From NCBI GenBank assembly GCA_030144725.1, contig JASKMD010000002.1, forward strand, positions 4,529,362 through 4,593,361: 64,000 nt of DNA. Direction: 5' to 3'. Below are positions 22,486 through 31,400 of this stretch, one piece after another. Under the pieces are notes generated by a model. The model saw only the letters and a list, made by a program, of their open reading frames with translations, was not told where the DNA came from and made no database searches. The position numbers were made by a program, and so were the translations under genes. Each line of letters begins with the position of its first letter. Within the stretch, counting starts at the first letter, position 1. The DNA comes from Haematococcus lacustris. Taxonomy: Eukaryota; Chlorophyta; Chlorophyceae; Chlamydomonadales; Haematococcaceae.

Positions 22486-25219
22486 GCCCAGGTGCCTGAG
22501 CGCGGCACGACGTTCCAGCCCAACCCCAACAGCATAGTGCAGAGTGACCGCGGCATCAACCACTTGGATTACTTCCGCTTCGTGGGCCGCTTAGTGGGCA
22601 AGGCATTGCATGACGGGCAGCTCATCGACGCCTATTTCACCCGCTCCTTCTACAAACACATGCTGGGCCAGGTGAGGGGTGGGAAGGGGGCGAAGGGCAG
22701 GGGCAAGGGCAATGGCAGGTGGGCAAGACAGTCACTGGGGCGGTTCATGGCAGCAGCAGGGGGAGGGGCTGGGACAGCCATGGAGGTGCAGCCTGGTGTG
22801 TAGAGATGGTATGGCTGGGCCAGAGGGGGTCTGCCTCGTCATCAGTCAAGTCCTGGGTGTGAGCAAGTCCTGGGCTGGGGTGCTATTGTGTCAAGTGTGG
22901 GTGGTGCTAACGTCCCAAGGTTCAAAGCTCAGCGCTCAAGGTCCAACTCAGGCAGCTGCCCACACCTGCGTGTATGTGCGTGTATGTGAACTCCCTGTAT
23001 GTGAACTCCCTGTAGGTGAACACCTTCTAGGTGGCTCCTGATTGCCCCTGGGCACTGCCCCTGTATGGCACAATGGCACCATGTGTACACAATGGTGCCA
23101 TTGTGTGACCCCCTGGGTGCCATTGTGTGACCCCCTGGGTGCCATTGTGTGACCCCCTGTGGTGTGCCTGGTCTGTTGCGGCTGCAGGTGCTGACCTACG
23201 AGGACATCGAGGCCGTTGACCCCAGCTACTACCGCACCCTAGTGTGGATGCTGCAGAACGACATCACCGACGTCCTGGACCTCACCTTCACCGCAGAGAC
23301 AGACTTCTTCGGCCGCAAGGAGCAGGTTGAGCTGGTGCCAGGTGTGTGGGCTGCGCAGTGTGGAGGCCTCTGTGGCTGTACAGGCGGTGCCTTGAAGGAA
23401 GCATGTGGCTGTAGAGGTGGTGTCTTGACGAAACTTTCTGCCCTGCCTGCTGCTGCCGGACCTCACCGCCCTGCCTGTTGGTGAGCAGGGGGCAAGGACC
23501 TGCGCGTCACGGAGGCCAACAAGCGCGTGTACGTGGACCTGATTGCCCGCCACTGCATGACGACCTCCATTCGCCACCAGATTTCAGCTTTCCTGGAAGG
23601 ATTCTGGGAGATGGTGCCCAGGTCAGCCAATCCCTGCCCTGGCCAAACCCCGGCCCCCTGCCCCTGCCCCGGCCCCGACCCCTGCCCTGAGCGGGCCCCA
23701 GCCCAAGCCTCAAGATCCCAGCCCCAGACCCTGCTCCTGCCCATGCTCTTCCCCCTGCCCCTCCCCTGCCCCTCCCCTCTCCTTCCCCCTCCTTTCCCTC
23801 TCCTCCCCTTCCCCAGCCTGCACGCTCCCCTCTCTTCCCCTGCCCTCTCCAGGAACCTGATCTCCATCTTCAACGACCACGAGCTGGAGCTGCTGATCAG
23901 CGGGCTGCCAGACATTGACGTGGCTGACCTGCGCGCCAACACGCTGTACATGGGGTACTCCAACACAGCCCCGCAGATCCGCTGGTTCTGGGAAGTCATC
24001 AGTGAGCTGGGCCGGGAGGAGCTGGCCCAGGTGCTGCAGGTGCGTGCTGGCAGGGCAGGGCCTGTCGGGCAGGGCAGGGCCTGTGGCGGGGTGCCAAGAG
24101 GTAGGTGGAAGGTGGGTGGAAGGTGGGTGGAAGGTGGGTGGAAGGTGGGTGGAAGGTGGGTGGAAGGTGGGTGGGTGGAAGGTGGGTTGCGTGGGGGCAC
24201 TGGGAGGGCAGGGCTGGACAGGCAAGGCTGGCAATGTGGCAGTGCTGCAGGAGGGATCGCAATCAAGAGTTGCGAGCGAACAATGCTGTCGAGCAGTGTG
24301 GTGGTAGCTGGGCTAGGGGGGTTAAAACCGTTGAATGGATTCTGCTTGGTGTGGTGATTGTAATGGGGCACTAGGGGTGGGTGGAAGGTGGTGACGTGGG
24401 AAGTGGGAAACCATGGTGAGAGATTTGCAAGAAGGTGGTGCCGTGCAGCTGTAGGGCCAGGGTGCAAGGGTTCATGACCCCGGCATGCATGTGGCCCTGT
24501 GCTCCTGCTGCTGGCCCCTGCTGCGGCCTGCAGTTCATCACGGGGACCAGCAAGGTGCCCCTGGAGGGGTTCAAGGCGCTTCAGGGTATTGGAGGCCCTC
24601 AGAAGTTCCAGATTCACAAGGTAACCGCAGGGGGCAGGGGCCAGGGGCCAGGGGGCAGGGGCTGGGAGGAAGGGGCAGGGGCAGGGGGCTGGGGCAAAGG
24701 GCCAGGGGGCTGGGGCAAAGGGCCAGGGGGCTGGGGCAAAGGGCCAGGGGCCTGGGGTTGAGGGCCCGGTATGGGCGAGGGTTCGGCAGGCCATGGTGGT
24801 GGTTGCAGCAAGGGCGGGGGTTGCATGGGGCTAGCTGAGGGTGCAGGAGAGGGAGAAGAGCGGCCGCAGCTGCAGTGGTGTGTGTACAGTGGCAAGGGTG
24901 GGGACGCAAGGTGTCATGGGAGCCAGAGAGTGTGTGAAGAAGGGTGATTTACGAGCTCTTGGGGCCAGGCAGTGCCACAGGGGCTCTGAAGCTCCAGGGG
25001 GAGTGAGGTTGGAGTGAGGCTGGAGGCTGAGGCTTGGTTGCTGCTGCTGCTGCTGCTGCTGCTGTGCCCTCCCAGGCCTATGGGGCTAGCAACCGTCTGC
25101 CCAGCGCGCACACCTGCTTCAACCAGCTTGACCTCCCTGAGTACGACAGCAAGGAGGTGCTGCGCGAGCGCTTGATGCTGGCTATCCATGAGGGGGGCAC
25201 TGGCTTTGGCTTCGCATAG
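5275..25219 (+). CDS. UPL1: Giant HECT-type E3 ubiquitin ligase, UPL1/UPL2 (HUWE1/Tom1) class, 5' partial
   Basis: E3 ligase that takes ubiquitin from an E2 onto its own cysteine and passes it to substrates. Proposed exons: 5275-5835, 6114-6293, 6654-7086, 7259-7278 (weak), 8126-8332, 8498-8666, 9014-9191, 9420-9579, 9858-9939, 10187-10317, 10669-10791, 11149-11263, 11590-11844, 12130-12234, 12540-13957, 14439-14598, 15735-18508, 18819-21161, 21424-21594, 21985-22080, 22492-22671, 23188-23341, 23489-23621, 23853-24039, 24534-24620, 25076-25219. Phase holds across all joins, giving about 3,520 codons. Order: armadillo-like end of DUF913 ([20 protein letters not shown]), acidic region (8126-10317), UBM/DUF4414 repeats, HECT. 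The UBA domain expected after DUF913 was not recognised. Very long Ala/Gly/Pro/Gln linkers inflate it. The N-terminal DUF908/DUF913 part is missing in the gap. UPL1 versus UPL2 cannot be assigned; the algal gene probably predates that split. Confidence 0.9.
5836..6113 (+). repeat. Intron with (GGGACA)n and (TGACTGCCCCCC)n arrays
   Basis: The first visible intron of the UPL-like gene holds about ten GGGACA units at 5891-5954 and about five 12-mers of TGACTGCCCCCC at 6042-6110, the second running straight into the TGCTGCCAG acceptor. The first array is G-rich on the sense strand, the second C-rich. Confidence 0.85.
7337..7500 (+). repeat. 15-bp minisatellite GTGAGGGTGGTGCAG
   Basis: Eleven near-identical 15-bp units just downstream of a small exon of the UPL-like gene. 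Each unit recreates CAG/GTGAGG, a strong 5' splice-donor consensus. The frame-consistent donor used in my model is CAG/GTCTGG at 7278/7279, upstream of the array, so the array lies in intron under this model. Confidence 0.85.
8126..10317 (+). other. Acidic region of the UPL-like ligase, split over six small exons
   Basis: Exons 8126-8332, 8498-8666, 9014-9191, 9420-9579, 9858-9939 and 10187-10317 encode runs such as [30 protein letters not shown] and [16 protein letters not shown] long Asp/Glu tract between the armadillo repeats and the UBM region is typical of HUWE1/UPL1/Tom1. Here it is carried on many short exons separated by 80-320-bp introns that themselves hold CCCCG, CCTGCC and GGGGCT repeats. 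Joins are phase-consistent (0, 1, 2, 0, 1, 0). Confidence 0.75.
10370..10441 (+). repeat. (GGGGC)n pentamer array
   Basis: About 13 GGGGC units in the intron after exon 10187-10317 of the UPL-like gene. A mirror-composition (CCCCG)n run sits at 8390-8421 in an earlier intron and a (GGGGCT)n run at 10098-10130. Confidence 0.85.
13967..14287 (+). repeat. (CCCTGA)n hexamer array in UPL intron
   Basis: About 53 units of CCCTGA starting ten bases after the donor at 13957/13958 of the UPL-like gene and covering most of the first two thirds of the 481-bp intron. The sense strand is C-rich, the same relative orientation as the other two hexamer arrays in the window. Confidence 0.95.
14599..15734 (+). 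repeat. Large UPL intron with 12-bp TTAGAGGGGGGC repeats
   Basis: This 1,136-bp intron separates exons 14439-14598 and 15735-18508. It contains about ten or more TTAGAGGGGGGC units (15095-15335), plus two similar stretches ending in TCACGCGYTGSATC-like sequence (15450 and 15680). A short TTAGGGTTAGG tract lies near 15376. No coding potential was seen. Confidence 0.7.
15735..16560 (+). other. UBM / DUF4414 ubiquitin-binding motifs of the ligase
   Basis: Start of the largest exon. Three successive motifs are visible: [20 protein letters not shown] (from 15735), [20 protein letters not shown] (from 16018) and [20 protein letters not shown] followed by [20 protein letters not shown] (16376-16520). 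The Leu-Pro core (LPxDxRxEvL) is the ubiquitin-binding motif repeated in UPL1/UPL2 and HUWE1, and is the clearest identification of the class besides HECT. Confidence 0.9.
21854..21972 (+). repeat. (CCCTGA)n hexamer array in HECT-domain intron
   Basis: About 19 CCCTGA units in the 21595-21984 intron, ending 12 bases before the GGCAG acceptor of exon 21985-22080. The array therefore acts as, or replaces, the polypyrimidine tract. Sense strand is C-rich. Confidence 0.95.
24094..24186 (+). repeat. AGGTGGGTGGA minisatellite in UPL intron
   Basis: About eight 11-bp units of AGGTGGGTGGA in the 24040-24533 intron of the UPL-like gene. A diverged unit recurs at about 24375. The next intron (24621-25075) carries a 21-bp repeat around GGGCTGGGGCAAAGGGCCAG (24670-24755). 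Confidence 0.75.
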
Positions 25220-26290
25220 ATGCTTGCACGGCGGAGGTGCAGGCAAAAGGGTGATGCCTGTGTGACCTTGTGGCTGGGGCAGGGTCATCAGAGGTGTGGG
25301 AGTGAAAAAAAGTGGGAGATGAGGAACGTGGGGAGAAGCCGGTGGGGAGGTGGTGGGCAGGATGGTGGCAGTGTGTTGGGAGGCAGTGGTGGGGTGTGTC
25401 GAAGCAGGGGTGGGGTGACAGCAGGTGTGGGGGACCATGGGAGGTTGTTGGGTATGGTCATGTGGGCCTGGCTTAGTTGCAGAGTAGTGGTGACTTGAAT
25501 GGAATGGTAGCAGGAGGGATGGGGAAAGAAGCCACGGGGCTGGGGCAAAAGGCACGAGCACACAAGGGAGAGAAGGTGTTGAGTGTGGAACTGGGTTCGG
25601 GGGGACGACACGAACAAGGCTCAAACGCTTCTCTGGGGCACGGGTGGTGGTATGCAGTCGTGAGTCGTCCGCGGTTACGAAGTGTGCATCGCATGCGTTG
25701 AAATGCGTGTTGTTTGCATGCACAATCATGATGATGGTGTAACACCAAATCCATAACGTCAGCCCGGAGTGGCTGCTCAGTATCAACTGACATGGCGAAC
25801 GGCAGTTTCTTCCCGGTCGAAGTTGGTTGTGTTAAAAAAGCATCATGGCCGTCGTGAAAGCCCCAAAGACCAACACCTCAGTAGTGATCGCCGGACCAGG
25901 GGTGCAAGTTAACGAAGACTATTCGAAAGTGGTTGCCGTTGTTCCCTGCTAGTGTTGCCCAGCCGCTGGCACTCTGCACAGTCACGGCTGTGACACGGCT
26001 TCCTCTAGGGGGGAAGTGTGCAAGCCGGTGCACATAAACAGACTGGTAGCCAACATGTCACTCCTACAAATTAGTCCCTGCATCTGTCCCCAACCGACCT
26101 TGTCCAATCGGGCTGAAAATTTGATAGATGGTAGTTTGCAGAAAATAAAACATATTTTTCAGCAAAAGTATGCTGAAAAAATCAAAGGCGGCTGCGCTGT
26201 GGCCCTGTAACGTAAGTGCAGGGATGAGTGCAGGGATAGGTTGCGGGCCACAGCGCAACAGCTTTTGATTTCTTCAAAATATTTTATTTT
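25220..26290 (+). other. 3' flank of the UPL-like gene
   Basis: No coding region was supported. A TGTAA motif, the usual green-algal polyadenylation signal, lies at 25738-25742, 519 nt after the stop. From about 25840 the base composition shifts to markedly lower GC. An imperfect inverted repeat pairs 26170-26205 (GCTGCGCTGTGGCC core) with 26240-26272 and could fold as a hairpin. Confidence 0.5.
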
Positions 26291-26292
26291 TA

Positions 26293-27047
26293 CCGTACTA
26301 TCTCTTTTGATTCGCGAGGCCCCGGAAAATAAAATTAAATACTCTTTCCCGACCCAAAAGAAAGATTGTCTATTTCTTCCCGATGCAAACAATGTTGCAA
26401 AACACAGTGTTGAGGATGTGGGTGTGCTTATAAATATTATAGGCTGCCATACCTTGCATACCATGTCAATCCTCCATGGTTCTAGCACTTCTTGGACATG
26501 TCACCATGTCAAGCTACCCGGTCACCCAGTCAAAGCCAGTATGCACGGTAGTGTCACCGTGCACCAAGTCACCAAATCTTGACTTTGCACTAGATAGGGC
26601 AATGAACCTCCCCCATGAAGTCATGGTGCTCCTGTGGCTGCTTGCAGTGCCGGCATATCTCTGCATCCTCCTCTGAACACTCAAACTTGCGTGCCCTTGC
26701 AGTCACTCATGCCGCAGCTTTGGCCAAGGCGAAGACCCCAGCAGCTGACTCGGTGCGGCCAGCCACCCCGGCTGCTGACCTGGTGCGGCCAGCCACACCG
26801 GCTGCTGCCCTAGCCTGGCCAACCACCCCAACAGCTGACTTCTTGTTGTCTTGTTGTCAAGTTTTCGGCTGCGTCGTTGGCACTGATGCCACGGACCACA
26901 AAGCGGTCCATCGCATCGATATATATGCAGGTCAAACAATTGTTTGACCACTTCGCGGTTCCGTCAAAAATCACATTGTTTAACCGTTCGCGATTTCGCG
27001 AGGCCTAAAAAACGATTCGCGGACGCGAATCAAAAAAGAGAGTACGG
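26293..27047. mobile_element. Non-autonomous DNA transposon (MITE-like), TA target duplication
   Basis: Terminal inverted repeats of 24 bp with two mismatches start CCGTACT at 26293 and end AGTACGG at 27047; both share TTTTGATTCGCG inside. TA dinucleotides flank both ends (26291-26292 and 27048-27049). The interior (755 bp) has no transposase. It holds a short tandem repeat around GTGCGGCCAGCCAC at 26750-26810 and several GATTCGCGAGGCC palindromic pieces. The TA duplication fits Tc1/mariner-like elements; PIF/Harbinger (3-bp) is less likely. Superfamily is inferred from ends only. Confidence 0.65.
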
Positions 27048-27429
27048 TAGTATGTTTTAGGCAGTCCTACGTGGGGCACGCCGCAGCTCACGCGTCTCCA
27101 CCTCGGCTTGCCGCCGCCCCTGGAGTGCCGACCGGGCGCTGTGGCACTTGTCCCTTATGTTGCAACTAACTAATACCCTTGCTCGCTCACTTGCCGGACT
27201 TGCTGGACTTGGCGGCCGGGAGCAACGGATGGTAGGCGACGCAGGTCATTGTTTATGTTGCAATGTGGCAAACCCGCTATATTCTTGCAAGCAGCTCTTC
27301 AAGCTCGTTTGCGTTGCTTATTGTCACAACACCCGCAGGAACTACACTAGTAACTGTCGCTTGCGCACGTACTGGCGTCATTGCTTTGTCCGTTGCAGCA
27401 GCCCGTTGCTCCAAAGGAAGTGAGCAAAC

Positions 27430-27472
27430 TGCACAAGTCACTCGTTGCACTAGGTGCCCGCGTTGAGTGTGC
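27430..27472 (+). repeat. Direct repeat, copy 1 (copy 2 at about 28350-28392)
   Basis: The segment beginning CTGCACAAGTCACTCGTTGC is repeated at about 28350 with a few differences, and a weaker match continues into GGGCCCTGGT (27481 and 28447). The second copy directly precedes and enters the first exon of the COM1 gene, so the promoter and start of COM1 sit in a duplicated stretch. Confidence 0.6.
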
Positions 27473-27603
27473 TGGGCGAGGGGCCCTGGTGCATGCTGGT
27501 CAGACCCTCCTTAATCTGATTAAGTTGTGCACAACACAACACAATCACAAAATGCAAGCGAATCCTTACACACAATGCAAGCGGCACCTTGAACATTTCA
27601 CGG

Positions 27604-28300
27604 TTAAGACCTCATAATGTCCAAATATCCCAGCAAACCAGAAACATTCATCCTCTTCCACTTCATGGCCAATGCGTATGCCACCACTCCTGCATGTAGC
27701 TGTTTGTCCCGCAGTGTGGGCGGCAGATTAGCCGCCTCACGGCCAGCCTTCTCCTTCCAGGCCTCGCGGCCTGCCCGCCCAGCTGCCTCCAAGGATGCCT
27801 GTAGCTGTTTGTCCCGCGGTGTGGGCGGCAGATTAGCCGCCTCACGGCCAGCCTTTTCCTTCCCAAACTCCGGCACTGGCACCGGAGTTTCACCACACCG
27901 CCACCGCCGAGGTTGAAGACAACGCGCCCAACGTTCACATTCCCGCAGTCTTTGTGCTGCATAGCACAAGATAGCACAAGATAAGTATTCCACCTCGGCG
28001 TCTACGAACCCCAAAGCGGCCACCCACCCATTTCAACTGCTGGTCGCTTAGGTTGAAGGCCACGGGTGCGCTCTCCACAGCGACACCTAGTCGCTTGCAC
28101 CAGTCGACGACCAGTCCACAGTACGGACCCCACGATTCAGACCACGGGCGCATGCCTAATTGCCCCGTTACACGGACACCCGTCTGCCTTGCCGCGCCCG
28201 CTGTGACCATTTCGCTGAGAAGATGCTCGGCTACGTCTAGTGGGAGCCACGATAAATAAAATGCAAGCAGCACGAACTGCCTCGTAACAGCCTCGTGCAT
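27604..28300 (-). pseudogene. Unrecognised protein, broken by a frameshift, with internal duplication
   Basis: The minus strand is open from about 28300 in one frame (LAFYLSWLPLDVAEHLLSEM, WGPYCGLVVDWCKRLGVAVE) and continues from about 28025 in another (AALGFVDAEVEYLSCAILCY) to a stop at 27604. The switch falls at a GGGTGGGT stretch, consistent with a 4-bp slip. The second part contains a duplicated segment of about 33 residues, both copies with EKAGREAANLPPT and RDKQL. I do not recognise the family; position among transposon debris suggests a mobile-element origin. An intron at the shift is the alternative but I see no clear GT-AG pair. Confidence 0.4.
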
Positions 28301-28416
28301 CGCGGCGGGCGGGAATTAATGAATGACTATCTCCGCAACACTGGGTCAAGCTGCACAAGTCACTCGTTGCACTCGGTGCCCGTTGAGTGTTGCAGCTACG
28401 GAAGTCACCAGGCGGC

Positions 28417-31400
28417 ATGCGGGTGAGCTGGGGCCACACTGACGCCTGGGCCCTGGTTGATGCATTGCAGAAGTTTGTCGCCAGCAGGTACGCTGCAGCT
28501 TTCTGCCAATGCAGCCCGCAAGCATAGGAATGAAGCTGCCGCTTGTAAACTAACTGCAGTGAGGAGGCTGAACGGAGCCATTTGCAGCAACTTGATGAGC
28601 TACACCAAGTCATTCAGTCCGAAGCCTCGGATGCGCAGGACAGGCTCGAAGCTGCTCTTGCAGCGCAGGAAGCTGCGCTGACGGCTCAGTTTCACGATTT
28701 TGTATGTTGTCAGGACGAGGCGCACAACGCTCGGCTAAAGGCAGTCCAGCGACAGCTTCAGCAGGCAAACTGTGAGGTAGGTGAAGACAGTGTATGGCCG
28801 TGTTGTCTAGCTCAACAGTACTGACATTGTATGTGCATGTCGTAGGTGCTGTACCTGCGTCAGCTGCTGCAAGGCGTGCCAGCTGACTCACACCCCAGTC
28901 ACCGAGCCACCCCAGACGCATCAAGACACCAGCATGGGACACACACAAGCAAGGTGGAGCAGCAGCTGCACACGCCAGAGAAAGCTGGCTCCTTGTCGCC
29001 TGACACACCTAGCCCTGCTGCGACACGTACCTCCCCTGGCACGCAGCTGGCATGTTACCGAGCAAAGTATATCAGGTGTGCATCCGCCATGGGAGTAATA
29101 GGGAATGCCTTGAATGTTCATTTATCCACACAAGTGGTGCAGCCACTGCTGGCTGCACAGGCCAAGTGCCTGCACTAGTGTGCAGCAGATTCTGCCGCCC
29201 GGCTGCACTGGGTGAACTGCAGCGCAGCATTGCGCTAGATGCACATGCTCCGGGCCTAACAGGCATCCAGTGCATGCTCACATGGGAGGACAATAGGCAA
29301 CATGGCTTGCCAGCATCAAGCAAGTGTGAATGCACGTCTCTGAATGAATGACCAGTGTTTCATTCCACACGACGCTAACAGCATTGAGGTGCACCTGGGA
29401 TGACCCCTTGTTTGTCTGCTTGACGTCTTGGCAACAGGTATAAAGAGAGCTATGCCCTGGCATGCAAGCAGCAGTGCCCTCACAGGGGCCCCTGCCAGCA
29501 GTGCAGGGAGCTGCTACTACTGCAAGTTGCTCCAGCAGCTGCAGCAGCTGCACCCGCAGAGCACCTGCAGAGTGAGCTGCAACCGGAGGTCTTGCGAGCT
29601 CTGCAGGCAACACCACCTTCCAGTCACCCCTCCACCCCCTCCAAGCTCTTGGCACCGCATGATGCACCAACAGCTGCTGCTGGCATAGGAGCGACGCATG
29701 CCTGGCAGCAGCAGCAGCAGCACCAGCAGGGCAAACAACAGAGGTATTCCCAGCTGCAGCAGCAGCCAGGCATGACAAGGCAGCATGGGCAGCCCTTGCA
29801 CATGATGCAAGGGCGTCATGCCTGGCAGCAGCAGCCGGGGCAGCAGGGGCAGGGTCAGCGGGATGAGGAGGGGCTTCACATAGGGGAGCCTGGGTGCGCC
29901 TACCCTCCCAGCGACAGTTGGAGCCATGCAGGGCCCCAGGAGCATGGAGCAGACCTGCATGCTGTGTGCATGGTGCCGGAGAGCCTGGCGCCGTGGGCCC
30001 CTGACCAGGCAGACGCCTATGCCTACCTCCATAGGCCTGAGTGCAGGCAGGCGGGGGGAAGCCAGAAAGGCAAGCAGCAGCGAGGTCACAGCCCTGCGAT
30101 CCCCCCCCACCCTACCCAGCAAACCAGCAAGGCAGTAGGCGCGGTGGCAGCAGTAGGTAGGGGGAAGCTAGGCCATGCCCGGCCTCCCCTTCCCCTACCC
30201 TCCCTCCCAGCCCCACCCCACCCCACCCATGACATACATAACCATCCATTGCGCTCCAGCACATGGCGCAGCACTGGACATGGGTCCCTGTCCGCTGCAG
30301 CAGGCACCCACCCTGCAGCAAGTATAGAGCAGGCGCTGATGGCTGCTGCCGGCCTAGATTCCCAGGCAGATGCCTTGGAGCTGCCCCCTGCCATACCTCC
30401 CCGCCCCTCTCCAATGTGCTTGACAAAGCAGGTAGCTCCCCTCCCAGCCCGCCAGGCCCAGGCCCGGTTGCCCACTGGCTTTGCACCACGGCCCAGCTCT
30501 GTTGCCACTGGCTCTTTCTCAGGCAGACGCGCCCCCGCCAGCACCGACTGCATTGACCTGCGCACCCCTGACTCACCGCCACGCCCGCAGCCTCAGCTGC
30601 ACAGCCCTGCTGCCGAGCCCCCAGCCCAGCCTGACCTCGCCAAGCCCCCCTTACAGTGCTATTCCAGGCCAGGGGTGGCAGCGGAGTCCCACGCACCAGC
30701 TGGCTCAGGGGTTGCAGAGCAACAGCAGGAGGAGCTGGCAGGTGAGCGGTGCTGGGGCTCAGTAGGGGTTAGGGTTACGGGCAACCCTAACCCAAACCCG
30801 GTGGCAGGTGAGCGGTGCTGGGGCTCATTTAGCTAAGCCTGCTGCAAGGTCCTGGCATCCTTCAGCAGCCTGGTGTAGGAGAAGCAGGGGTTCCCCTAGG
30901 ATTTGAACCCGGGGTTAAGGCTGGGGCCAAGCCTGCCGCAAGGTCCTGGCAGGGTTTGAACCCGGGGTCAAGGTTGGGGCAGAGTTAGGCCGAGGTCCTG
31001 GTCCTGGGGTGGGGTGCAAGCAAGGCCTTTGCTCAGTCTGACACACACACTCATACGCACACCTGATGGACCAGGCTGTAGTAGCCTTCGCGACGAGCGA
31101 CATCATGTTGCTGATGATGGTGGCACTGAGTCTGCAGCAACCCCATGTTTTGCAAATGCCATGTACTGGCGGTGTTGATGGTGATGCTGACCTGGAGGAG
31201 CTGGTGGAGAGTGGCATAGCTGGACAGGCTGGTGGCCTGCCCCTGCAGGTCCCATTCCCAGCAGCCCAGCCCACCATACCCAGGACGGCGGCGAGAGCAG
31301 CGAGGAAGCCGACCTGACCCAACCCAGCCCATGTGCCACCGCAAGGCTGGCAGCAGCAGAGCGCAAGGCGCAGGCAGGCAGGCAGATGCCACCCCAGGCC

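Larger units (their letters stand above)
21100..25219 (+). other. HECT catalytic domain of the ligase
   Basis: Spread over nine exons. Recognisable blocks are [99 protein letters not shown] and the active-site segment [16 protein letters not shown]. The catalytic Cys is codon TGC at 25115-25117. The protein ends GGTGFGFA, the short C-terminal tail normal for this class. All key residues are present, so the ligase looks functional. Confidence 0.95.

Noticed and set aside
26744..26840. Tandem GTGCGGCCAGCCAC repeat as a possible CRISPR-like array
   Set aside because: Only two to three degenerate units without regular spacers, within a eukaryotic transposon.
30890..30980. tRNA-like B-box sequences GGTTCAAATCC and GGGTTTGAACCC
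   Set aside because: No matching acceptor stem, A-box or anticodon arm; the motif is part of a diverged tandem repeat in a COM1 intron.
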